Source: Clostridia bacterium | GTDB taxonomy: Bacteria > Bacillota > Clostridia > UBA1381 | Length of the DNA: 64,000 bases | Assembly: GCA_017551095.1 (NCBI GenBank) | Contig: JAFZMQ010000025.1 | Span: forward strand, 1-64,000 | Reading direction: 5' to 3' | In this document: positions 53,662 through 61,824 of the stretch, one piece after another | How positions within the stretch are numbered: position 1 is the stretch's first letter | Layout of the letters: each line of letters opens with the position of its first letter | The notes under the pieces: model-generated | What the model saw: only the letters and a program-made list of their open reading frames with translations | What the model was told of the DNA's origin: nothing | The model's database searches: none | Program-made: the position numbers and the translations under genes

Positions 53662-54039
53662 ATGACAATTATCGAAAAAGCACACGAACTTGGCAAAATG
53701 ATTGAGGAAAGCGAAGAAATGAAAGCGTTAAAAGAGGCGGAAAAAGCACAGGCTGAGGACGATGAGGCACAGCAGCTTGTTGCCGATTTTAACATAAAAA
53801 GAATGAATTTAGCACGGCAAATTCAAGGCGGAAAAATGACCGAGGAAGAAGCGATAAAAAAGAACAATGAGGCTTTTTCCGAGATGGTTGATGCGTCGGA
53901 AAGCATAAAAAACTATGTTATGGCGAAAGAAAGCTTTGACAAGCTGGTAAACGGCGTTAACAGTGTTATAAACCTATATATTGTCGGAAAGCAGGACGGT
54001 TGCACACATGACTGTTCAACCTGCGGAGGCTGTCACTAA
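53662..54039 (+). CDS. YlbF/YmcA family protein with C-terminal cysteine cluster
   Basis: The 125-residue helical protein of the DUF964 family has a core rich in Glu/Ala/Lys. The tail GCTHDCSTCGGCH adds four cysteines plus two histidines. In Bacillus the YlbF-YmcA-YaaT complex carries Fe-S clusters and guides RNase Y-dependent mRNA maturation and Spo0A phosphorylation. The cluster here is a likely metal or Fe-S site. It is encoded between miaB and mutS. Confidence 0.88.
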   Translation: MTIIEKAHELGKMIEESEEMKALKEAEKAQAEDDEAQQLVADFNIKRMNLARQIQGGKMTEEEAIKKNNEAFSEMVDASESIKNYVMAKESFDKLVNGVNSVINLYIVGKQDGCTHDCSTCGGCH

Positions 54040-54064
54040 AATATAAATAAGCGGGGATTTTACT

Positions 54065-56641
54065 ATGCAAGGCGAAAAACTTTCACCTATGATGCAAAGG
54101 TATTTACAAACAAAAGAAGAATATAAGGACTGCATACTTTTCTACCGGTTGGGCGATTTTTACGAGATGTTCTTTGATGATGCCAAAACGGCGTCACGGG
54201 AATTAGAACTCACATTGACGGGTAAAAACTGCGGACTTTCAGAACGTGCACCGATGTGCGGTGTGCCTTTTCATAGTGCGAATGTTTATATTGAAAAGCT
54301 TGTGGCAAAGGGCTATAAAGTCGCAATTTGCGAACAGCTTGAAGACCCGAAAGATGCAAAAGGACTTGTTGACAGAGGTGTAATAAGGGTAATAACGGCA
54401 GGAACACGCACATATGAAAATATGCTTGACGAAAAGAAGAATAACTATTTTCTGACAGTCTGCAAAGAGGATGTTACATCACTTGTTTTTTGTGATGTTT
54501 CAACGGGCGAGGTTTTCGCGTGCGAAATCGAAGATGATAATTCCGTATTAAATGAAATTGCACGATATTTGCCGAGCGAAGTGATACTTAATCCCTCTGC
54601 AAAAACGGCATTTTGCGGAGAAATCATATCACGCATAACCGACGCAGTAACCGAATATGACGACAGCTTTTTTGAAGCTGATGAAGCGTATTTAACTATG
54701 CAATTTCCGAAAAATGCAAAGGATTTTGCAGGGAAAAGCCATAGCTTAAAATCCGCTTTATGTGCTATGATGCGGTATTTGGAGCATACTCAAAAGGCAC
54801 ATATAGACTGCATAAGCGAGGTTTCGTTTTATAGTGTGGGCGAATTTTTGGAGATGGATTTTTCGACACGCAGGAGCTTGGAAATAACCGAAACCATGCG
54901 TGACAAGTCAAAAAAATACTCTCTTTTATGGGTTTTGGACAGAACAAAAACCTCTATGGGTGCGAGAAAATTAAAACAATGGCTGGAAAAACCGCTTGTA
55001 AATCCCGCACAAATAAATAAAAGGCTTTACGCAGTAGGCGAACTTAAAGATAACATAATGCTCTCGGACGATTTTGCAAATATCCTTTCAAACATTTATG
55101 ATATAGGCAGAATAACCAACAGAATTTCTTTAAATACCGCTGCTCCAAGGGATATGGTTGCTCTTAAAAACTCGCTTTTGGCACTTCCGGAGCTTAATTA
55201 TTTACTGTCAAAAACAAAATCTCCGATGCTTTCGGAATTAAATAGTAATTTTGATATTATGTCCGATATAGCAAGTCTTTTGTCGGATAGCATCAATGAC
55301 GAAGTGCCCATAAGTCTTCGTGACGGGAATGTTATAAAAGAGGGTTATAACAGCGAACTTGACGAGCTCAGGCGTATCAGCAAGGACGGCAGAGCGTGGA
55401 TTTTAGGAACAGAGGCGGAAGAACGGGAAAGAACGGGCATCAAAACGCTTAAAATAAGCTATAACAAGGTTTTTGGGTATTACATAGAAGTCACAAAAGC
55501 AAATTCGGATATGGTGCCCGACTATTACATAAGAAAACAAACGCTCGTAAATGCGGAGCGGTATATAACGCCAAAACTCAAAGAAATGGAAGATAAGGTT
55601 TTAGGTGCAACGCAAAGAATTGCGGAGCTTGAAGTACGCCTATTTGATGAGATAAGGCAGAAAATCGGCGGGGAGATTGACCGTCTTAAAAAGGTTTGCG
55701 ATATTATCGCAACGGTTGACGCGATACAGTCCCTTGCCCAAACGGCGTTTAAGCTGGGGTATGTTATGCCGGAAGTAACCGAAAAGGACGGCATAACTAT
55801 AAAGGACGGACGGCATCCCGTTGTTGAGCGTACCTTAAAAACGGGCATTTTTGTGCCAAACGATACCGTTATGGACGGAGCGGAAAACCGCGAACTCATC
55901 ATAACGGGTCCGAATATGGCAGGAAAATCCACATATATGCGTCAGGTTGCACTGATAACGCTTATGGCACAAATCGGCAGTTTTGTACCTGCAAGTTATG
56001 CGAAAATCGGGGCGGTTGACAAGATTTTCACCCGTGTCGGAGCGTCCGACGATATTGCACAGGGACAAAGTACATTTATGCTCGAAATGGTTGAGGTGTC
56101 AAACATTTTAAAAAATGCGACGGCAAAATCTTTGGTTATATTGGACGAAATCGGCAGGGGCACATCTACATACGACGGACTTTCAATAGCCTGGGCGGTT
56201 GCGGAACATATGGCGGAAAAGGTCAAGGCAAAAACGCTTTTTGCAACGCATTATCATGAGCTTACCGACCTTGAAAACGATTTTCCTGAAATAAAAAATT
56301 ATTCGGTTGCCGTAAAAAAGCATGGCGACGATATAACATTTTTGCGTAAAATCATAAGAGGCGGTGCAGACGATAGCTACGGCATTGAAGTTGCGGCACT
56401 TGCCGGTGTTAAAAAGGCGGTAATAGACCGTGCAAAAGAGATTTTAAAACGGATCGAATTGGGCGACATAGAAACGGCACATAAACAGAAGAAAAAGGCG
56501 GACTATTCCGCACAAATCGGCATAGAGGAGCAGTCGGCACTTGATATTTTTGAAGAATTAAAGGCTATGGATGTCACGACATATACGCCTATTGAGGCAC
56601 TTAACAAACTTTACGAAATGGCAAAAAGAGCTAAGGAGTAA
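54065..56641 (+). CDS. mutS: DNA mismatch repair protein MutS
   Basis: The 858-residue protein has the mismatch-binding Phe-x-Glu region near the N-terminus (FYRLGDFYEMFFDDA), connector and lever domains, and an ABC-type ATPase with Walker A GPNMAGKSTYMRQVA, a DDIAQGQSTFMLEM signature and Walker B LVILDEIGRGTSTYDG. It pairs with MutL encoded 3 nt downstream. The C-terminal dimer/tetramer region is about 60 residues. Confidence 0.97.
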   Translation: MQGEKLSPMMQRYLQTKEEYKDCILFYRLGDFYEMFFDDAKTASRELELTLTGKNCGLSERAPMCGVPFHSANVYIEKLVAKGYKVAICEQLEDPKDAKGLVDRGVIRVITAGTRTYENMLDEKKNNYFLTVCKEDVTSLVFCDVSTGEVFACEIEDDNSVLNEIARYLPSEVILNPSAKTAFCGEIISRITDAVTEYDDSFFEADEAYLTMQFPKNAKDFAGKSHSLKSALCAMMRYLEHTQKAHIDCISEVSFYSVGEFLEMDFSTRRSLEITETMRDKSKKYSLLWVLDRTKTSMGARKLKQWLEKPLVNPAQINKRLYAVGELKDNIMLSDDFANILSNIYDIGRITNRISLNTAAPRDMVALKNSLLALPELNYLLSKTKSPMLSELNSNFDIMSDIASLLSDSINDEVPISLRDGNVIKEGYNSELDELRRISKDGRAWILGTEAEERERTGIKTLKISYNKVFGYYIEVTKANSDMVPDYYIRKQTLVNAERYITPKLKEMEDKVLGATQRIAELEVRLFDEIRQKIGGEIDRLKKVCDIIATVDAIQSLAQTAFKLGYVMPEVTEKDGITIKDGRHPVVERTLKTGIFVPNDTVMDGAENRELIITGPNMAGKSTYMRQVALITLMAQIGSFVPASYAKIGAVDKIFTRVGASDDIAQGQSTFMLEMVEVSNILKNATAKSLVILDEIGRGTSTYDGLSIAWAVAEHMAEKVKAKTLFATHYHELTDLENDFPEIKNYSVAVKKHGDDITFLRKIIRGGADDSYGIEVAALAGVKKAVIDRAKEILKRIELGDIETAHKQKKKADYSAQIGIEEQSALDIFEELKAMDVTTYTPIEALNKLYEMAKRAKE

Positions 56642-56644
56642 AAA

Positions 56645-58594
56645 ATGGGAATTATAAACATTCTTCCTACCGAAATTTCAAATAAAATTGCAGCGAGTGA
56701 GGTTGTCGAAAGACCTGCGTCTGTTGTAAAAGAACTTGTGGAAAACGCTATTGACGCGGGGTCAAGCGTTATAAATGTGGAGATAAAAAAGGGCGGCATT
56801 ACCTACATAAGAGTTACCGATAACGGACGCGGTATGGCACGGGAAGATGCCGAAATAGCGTTCCTTCGTCATGCAACCAGCAAGATAAAAGAGGAAAGGG
56901 ATTTAGACGAGATTTACACGCTCGGTTTTCGCGGAGAGGCACTTTCATCTATCGGAGCCGTGGCACAGGTGCAGCTTTATACAAAGAGGGAGCAGGATAG
57001 CGAGGGCACATTTATAAGCATAAACGGAGGCGTTATCGGCGAGATAAAAAGCGAGGGTATGCCAAACGGCACAACCTTTGCCGTAAATAATCTCTTTTAT
57101 AACACACCTGCAAGAATGCACTTTTTAAAGCGTGATGTGACCGAGGCGGCTATGGTTACCGACATTATGGAGCGGTTTATTTTGTCACACCCCGAAATAT
57201 CTTTTAGGTATATTATAGATGGAAAGGACAAGTATTTTACGGCAGGTGACGGTAATTTAAAGGGTGCGATATACGCAGTTTACGGAAAGAATTATGTAAA
57301 TTCTATGATACCCGTAAACTATGAAACGGAGGCCCTAAAAATAACGGGTGCAATAGGTAAGGGTGATGTTGCAAGACCGAACAGGAATTACCAGAGTTTT
57401 TTTGTGAACAAAAGATATATAAAAAGTGCGAAAATATCAAACACGCTGTCCCTTGCATACAAAAACCAGATAATGATAGGCAAATACCCTATGGCGATTT
57501 TGAATATTGAGATAAATCCGAAATATACCGATGTAAATGTGCATCCTACTAAGCTGGAAGTCAAGTTTTCAAATGAAGAAGATGTTTTGCGGTCAATATA
57601 TCATTGTGTGCAGAACGCACTTTACGCACTTCCGAATGTCCCGAAAATTGAAAGAACACCGAGTACAAAGAGCGAATTTGTACGGGATGAGGCGACAACA
57701 AAATCGCAAATTGAGATAAAACCACAAATAAAAACCGTTGAACAAAAACCACCGCAAAAACCAAGCACCGCTATCAGCCAAATTCCGAAAAAGGCGGAGG
57801 AAAAGCCAAAATCAGAGTATGCGATTAAGGCGGACAATGAATATTTCGTTAAAAAGCAGGAGGAAATAGTCGATTCCTTTAAAGGAATCGAGGATTTAAA
57901 GGAGCAAAAGGTTGCGGAGGCGAACCGTGACAGCATAAAAATCGACATTTTAACAAAAATGGAGGAGTCAAACTCAGCAGGGAGCGGACTTGGAACTGAA
58001 AGCTGGGGCTTTGATACCGAGGATATAAAAATAATAGGTCAGATTTTTGACACATATATAATAGCGGAATCGGACGGAACTATGATAATTGCCGACCAAC
58101 ATGCAGCACATGAGCGTCTGAAATACGAGGAGCTCAAAAGGGAGCTGGAAAAGCGAGAGGTGACTTCGCAAATTCTTTTAGTGCCCGTTGTTGTAGATGT
58201 AAATGCCGGTGAAATGGCAACATATTTGGAAAACGCACAAAACTTTGCAGATATGGGGTTTGAGTTAGAGGAATTTGGCAGTAACTCGCTTCTGCTTAGG
58301 GCAACTCCGGAGCCTTTGGGCGAGGAAAGCCTTAGAAATTTGGTGTTAGAGCTTATAGGGCAGTTTGCGGAAAACCGTCAGGAAATAATTTCGGAAAAGA
58401 TGCAGAGAGCGTTATATACAATCGCTTGTAAATCGGCGGTTAAGGCGAACCATAAATTTGATAATAAACAACTTGAAAGCCTGTTAAAAGAGATACTGAA
58501 ACTCAAAAATATTAACACCTGTCCGCACGGCAGACCGATAATAGTTACAATGTCCAAAAAAGAGCTGGAAAAAGAGTTTAAGAGGATTGTGTGA
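56645..58594 (+). CDS. mutL: DNA mismatch repair endonuclease MutL
   Basis: The 649-residue protein has an N-terminal GHKL ATPase (KIAASEVVERPASVVKELVE, DNGRGM, TLGFRGEALSSI, GTTFAVNNLFYNTPAR). A charged Pro/Lys-rich linker (about 330-430) follows, then a C-terminal endonuclease domain with DQHAAHERLKYE and ACKSAVKANH and CPHGRPI. These motifs show that strand nicking is carried out by MutL itself, as in organisms without MutH. Its TGA shares a base with the miaA ATG. Confidence 0.97.
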   Translation: MGIINILPTEISNKIAASEVVERPASVVKELVENAIDAGSSVINVEIKKGGITYIRVTDNGRGMAREDAEIAFLRHATSKIKEERDLDEIYTLGFRGEALSSIGAVAQVQLYTKREQDSEGTFISINGGVIGEIKSEGMPNGTTFAVNNLFYNTPARMHFLKRDVTEAAMVTDIMERFILSHPEISFRYIIDGKDKYFTAGDGNLKGAIYAVYGKNYVNSMIPVNYETEALKITGAIGKGDVARPNRNYQSFFVNKRYIKSAKISNTLSLAYKNQIMIGKYPMAILNIEINPKYTDVNVHPTKLEVKFSNEEDVLRSIYHCVQNALYALPNVPKIERTPSTKSEFVRDEATTKSQIEIKPQIKTVEQKPPQKPSTAISQIPKKAEEKPKSEYAIKADNEYFVKKQEEIVDSFKGIEDLKEQKVAEANRDSIKIDILTKMEESNSAGSGLGTESWGFDTEDIKIIGQIFDTYIIAESDGTMIIADQHAAHERLKYEELKRELEKREVTSQILLVPVVVDVNAGEMATYLENAQNFADMGFELEEFGSNSLLLRATPEPLGEESLRNLVLELIGQFAENRQEIISEKMQRALYTIACKSAVKANHKFDNKQLESLLKEILKLKNINTCPHGRPIIVTMSKKELEKEFKRIV

Positions 58595-59505
58595 TGATAC
58601 CGATAGTTATAGTAGCAGGAGCAACCGCTTCGGGCAAAACAGCACTTTCGGTAGAACTTGCAAAAAGGCTTTCGGGCGAAATCATCTCCTGCGACAGTAT
58701 GCAGATTTATAAGGGAATGGATATCGGCACGGCAAAACCCACGAAAGAGGAAATGCAGGGCATACCCCATCATATGCTTGATTTTTTAGAGCCGTCCGAG
58801 AATTTTTCGGTGGCCGATTTTTGCAGTATGGCACGGGGAATAATCGCCGATATTGATAATCGCGGGAAACTGCCGATTTTGACGGGCGGAACGGGGCTTT
58901 ATATTGATTCGCTTGTAAATAATATAGATTTTGCCGAGGAAACGGAAAAGTCGGATATACGAAATGAGCTTTCCAAAATGGCGGAAAAATCAGGGAAAGA
59001 CGCAGTATATCAAATGCTTTTGGAGATTGACCCCGAGTATGCGAAAATTGTCCACCCGAACAATATAAAAAGGGTAATACGGGCGATTGAGTTTTATAAA
59101 ACGACGGGTATGACGGTGACGGAACATAACAAACTGCCTAAGACACCGATTTATAAAAGCGTGTATTTTTGCATAGATTGGGATAGGGAGATTTTGTATA
59201 ATCGCATAAATGCCAGAGTAGATGAAATGCTTAAAATGGGGCTTGAACAAGAGGCAAAAATGCTTTATGAAAAGTACGGAAGACAGAAGCTTACTGCACT
59301 TTCAGGCATAGGCTATAAGGAGTTTTTCGACTATTTTGACGGCAAAAAGACGCTCTCCGAAGTCGTGGAAGAAATAAAACAGGGAACGAGAAGGTATGCT
59401 AAAAGGCAGCTTACTTGGTTTAGGAGAAATGACAAGATTCATTGGTTAAAACCGGATGGGAACATTATAGAAAATGCAATAGAGATAATAAAACAGGAAT
59501 TGTGA
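58594..59505 (+). CDS. miaA: tRNA dimethylallyltransferase MiaA
   Basis: The 303-residue enzyme has P-loop GATASGKT, the SCDSMQIYKGMDIGTAKP motif and IPHHMLDFLEP, which bind the tRNA and DMAPP. It prenylates A37 of tRNAs reading UNN codons, the substrate of MiaB in the same operon. The ATG at 58594 overlaps the mutL stop, with AGAGG 9 nt upstream. Its last codons (KQEL-stop) form the 5' arm of the terminator hairpin, and the same bases reappear at 61788. Confidence 0.95.
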   Translation: MIPIVIVAGATASGKTALSVELAKRLSGEIISCDSMQIYKGMDIGTAKPTKEEMQGIPHHMLDFLEPSENFSVADFCSMARGIIADIDNRGKLPILTGGTGLYIDSLVNNIDFAEETEKSDIRNELSKMAEKSGKDAVYQMLLEIDPEYAKIVHPNNIKRVIRAIEFYKTTGMTVTEHNKLPKTPIYKSVYFCIDWDREILYNRINARVDEMLKMGLEQEAKMLYEKYGRQKLTALSGIGYKEFFDYFDGKKTLSEVVEEIKQGTRRYAKRQLTWFRRNDKIHWLKPDGNIIENAIEIIKQEL

Positions 59506-59524
59506 TTTTGCAATTCCTGTTCTT
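59488..59524. terminator. miaA terminator / left flanking repeat of the accessory gene
   Basis: aacaggaattg (59492-59502) pairs with caattcctgtt (59511-59521), and the miaA stop codon lies in the loop. The sequence aaaacaggaattgtga...caattcctgtt is repeated almost exactly at 61786-61816, on the far side of the gene at 59588-61633. Confidence 0.85.
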
Positions 59525-59564
59525 TGCTCTTAATATAATAAATGTTGAGCTATACTACAAAAGG

Positions 59565-59586
59565 AAGGTACGGGCTACATACCTTT
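59565..59586 (-). terminator. Weak terminator after the accessory gene
   Basis: On the minus strand aaggta (59585-59580) pairs with tacctt (59570-59565), followed by ccttttgt. Modest stem of six pairs. Confidence 0.45.
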
Positions 59587-59587
59587 C

Positions 59588-61633
59588 TTATATTCCTTTT
59601 TGAGACATTTCATCTCGCAATAGTACATATGCGATAAGCCTGAGAAGAAAATCCTGCACATTCTTATCATTCATACAAATCAGTTTATAATTGCTGAATT
59701 CACCAAGCCATACAAGATTATTCTTTATGAGTTTTGGACATATGCTGTAAATATAATCAATGGTTGTTTGTGCCTTTTTTCTGGATCTTATACCGCTATG
59801 AAAAAGCACCGTCTTAGTCATGAATTCTTTAATAGAAGCGTCAAGCCTTAATTCCAATCTTGCAATGGAATGTGAGGTTCTGTCAACCCCACAAACAAGA
59901 GAAGTATATCCTCCTTTTGTTGTACTTTCAGCAAAATTGCCTAATACCGCAAAGGAAATTATTAACTGTTCACCAAATCTGTCTCTGACGAGAAATTGCC
60001 TGTATCTTCCCGGAAAGCGTCCTCCTGAAACATTGGTCAGTTCCATGTCAGAGGTAAGGTAATCTTTTTCAATGCAAATGCCGTAACCTGATATGTTTTC
60101 GGCAGTATTATTGGTATCCAAAAAGGCCCAGAGCAAGTTTAGGATAAAAGGCACCTTTTCATCAGGCGTATTAACTCCAACATACATTCCGTCATTTTTA
60201 TATTGCGTAATTATATTATGATTTCTCATTTCGGCAACGGACGGTCTTTTTAGTTCGGACTTTTTGAAAAATATAGGTGCAATATTAACGCCAGACTTAA
60301 TTTCATTATAATCAGGCAATGTCATTATGCTGTCATATCCGCCCATATCATTTCTTTGAAAAATATAGCTTTCTGCACCGTTTGTCAACAATAAGTACTT
60401 ACTTTTTAAAATATCATTATATCCGAAAATCTGTCGTACAGGTTCTCCGTCCAAGGAAACATTCGGCTCTTTGCACTCAACGATAAGCAATGTTTTATCA
60501 TTTTCCCTAACGGTTATGTCTGCTCTTATAGTTGCATCTTTTTCATAATGTGCCAAGTGATCTTCGCTTACAATCAATTCTTTTGGGATTTTCAATTCGT
60601 CTAACAGATAGCGTAGCACTTTTTGGCGTACTGTTTCTTCTTTTGTTACAGGAATTCCTTTATTTCTTATGGGATCCATATATCGTTTTATCCCGGATTT
60701 TGTTGAGATAATATCAGGCAGAGGCATATCCATAATCCCCAAATTTATTTTGTGCTTTATATAGCTGTTTTCTAAAACTGTATCAACATTTATATGTATC
60801 GGAGCCTTTGCAGCTATATCTTCATAAGGATATCCCCAGTCATCAAGTAAGGATCTGTCTTTTATCATGTCGGCGACATTTTTTGCACCTGAATTATTAA
60901 ATTTAATGTAATATAAAATAGCAAGTCGACTGAGAAAAAAATCATCATCTTTTTCTTTGTTAAATATCTTTTCAAAAAGTATTCTTGCTTTGTCATATTT
61001 ACAGCAATCCATATTTGATAAAGCGTACTGGTATATAATTTTTTCATCATGTTTGTTGTTTTCAAATTCATTGTTCCATATTTCGAATGATTTATCATAC
61101 CAATGAAATATGTCATCATAATCTATGGATATGTTTAACAATTCATCATATGTTTTTGCTTGAAGAAGCCGATTATCTATATCCGTTGTGTCTTTTTTTA
61201 TACAGTTTTGCGGAATACAAATATCTTTGGCATATTTTGAAATTTTTGTGCTTGTTCCCCAAAAGTATTTATCTTTTAATATTACTTCTTTTCTTTGCTC
61301 TGCTGGGATTAAAAAGGCATTATCACTTATACACTCAGCATTAAATCCTCCCCAACGCCAATTCACATCATATTGATTGCTATATATAGTGGCATTTTTC
61401 ATAACGGCAGCAATGAAGCACTTCTCTTTTTCCTCATGGCATAAAACTATATCTATGTTTTTTATGGTATCCAGTATAGGTGATACGCCAAAAATTTTTG
61501 CCAAATTAATTTGGTCATTATTATCGCACATACTATATAGGCCAAAATGCAACTTTTGATTTATTTCAAAAAACCAATCTTCAGCCAAACAATCCTTATT
61601 AAATTCTTTGACGACTAAAACTTTATTATCCAT
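59588..61633 (-). CDS. Accessory protein: unknown N-terminus, TPR-like middle, PD-(D/E)XK nuclease-type domain, unknown C-terminus
   Basis: The 681-residue protein has, in order: about 1-150, a beta-rich region I do not recognise (WRWGGFNAECISDNAFLIP); about 155-265, helical repeats of TPR type (ALSNMDCCKYDKARILFEKI); and about 325-430, the HSDR_N_2-type domain of type I restriction subunits. In the last, Glu333 lies in ETVRQKVL, Asp372 in RADITV, the Glu386-Cys-Lys388 motif in LIVECKEP, and Gln401 in QIFGY, then LLLTNGAESYIFQ. About 480-681 is an unassigned domain (GICIEKDYLTSDMELTN). No helicase or methyltransferase partner is nearby. Composition is much more A/T-rich than in its neighbours. 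A stand-alone defence effector is a reasonable inference, not shown. Confidence 0.75.
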   Translation of the reverse strand: MDNKVLVVKEFNKDCLAEDWFFEINQKLHFGLYSMCDNNDQINLAKIFGVSPILDTIKNIDIVLCHEEKEKCFIAAVMKNATIYSNQYDVNWRWGGFNAECISDNAFLIPAEQRKEVILKDKYFWGTSTKISKYAKDICIPQNCIKKDTTDIDNRLLQAKTYDELLNISIDYDDIFHWYDKSFEIWNNEFENNKHDEKIIYQYALSNMDCCKYDKARILFEKIFNKEKDDDFFLSRLAILYYIKFNNSGAKNVADMIKDRSLLDDWGYPYEDIAAKAPIHINVDTVLENSYIKHKINLGIMDMPLPDIISTKSGIKRYMDPIRNKGIPVTKEETVRQKVLRYLLDELKIPKELIVSEDHLAHYEKDATIRADITVRENDKTLLIVECKEPNVSLDGEPVRQIFGYNDILKSKYLLLTNGAESYIFQRNDMGGYDSIMTLPDYNEIKSGVNIAPIFFKKSELKRPSVAEMRNHNIITQYKNDGMYVGVNTPDEKVPFILNLLWAFLDTNNTAENISGYGICIEKDYLTSDMELTNVSGGRFPGRYRQFLVRDRFGEQLIISFAVLGNFAESTTKGGYTSLVCGVDRTSHSIARLELRLDASIKEFMTKTVLFHSGIRSRKKAQTTIDYIYSICPKLIKNNLVWLGEFSNYKLICMNDKNVQDFLLRLIAYVLLRDEMSQKGI

Positions 61634-61691
61634 ATTGTATTACTCCTTAAACCTTTAAGTCATTTGAGGATGCTCAAAACCAACCAAGAAT

Positions 61692-61720
61692 ATTATATGT
61701 TATTTTATAAACTTAGTCAA
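61692..61720 (-). promoter_or_regulatory. Promoter of the accessory gene
   Basis: Minus-strand TTGACT (61720-61715), 17 bases, TATAAT (61697-61692). The leader to the ATG at 61633 is about 50 nt with AAGGAG near its end. Confidence 0.7.
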
Positions 61721-61785
61721 TGAGTTTTATTAACAATTCGATAGCGTATAGCAAATAAGAGTGGTAAAACTAACAACAAAAAACA

Positions 61786-61816
61786 GGAATTGTGAATTTC
61801 ACAATTCCTGTTTTTA
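61786..61816. terminator. PFOR terminator / right flanking repeat of the accessory gene
   Basis: aaacaggaattgtga pairs with tcacaattcctgttt (fifteen pairs), T runs on both sides. It repeats the end of miaA, including the bases for its last codons, although no miaA sequence precedes it. Confidence 0.88.
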
Positions 61817-61824
61817 TATTTAAA

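Noticed and set aside
59588-61633. Type I restriction system
   Set aside because: Only the N-terminal nuclease-type domain of HsdR is present; there is no helicase, HsdM or HsdS gene in the flanks.
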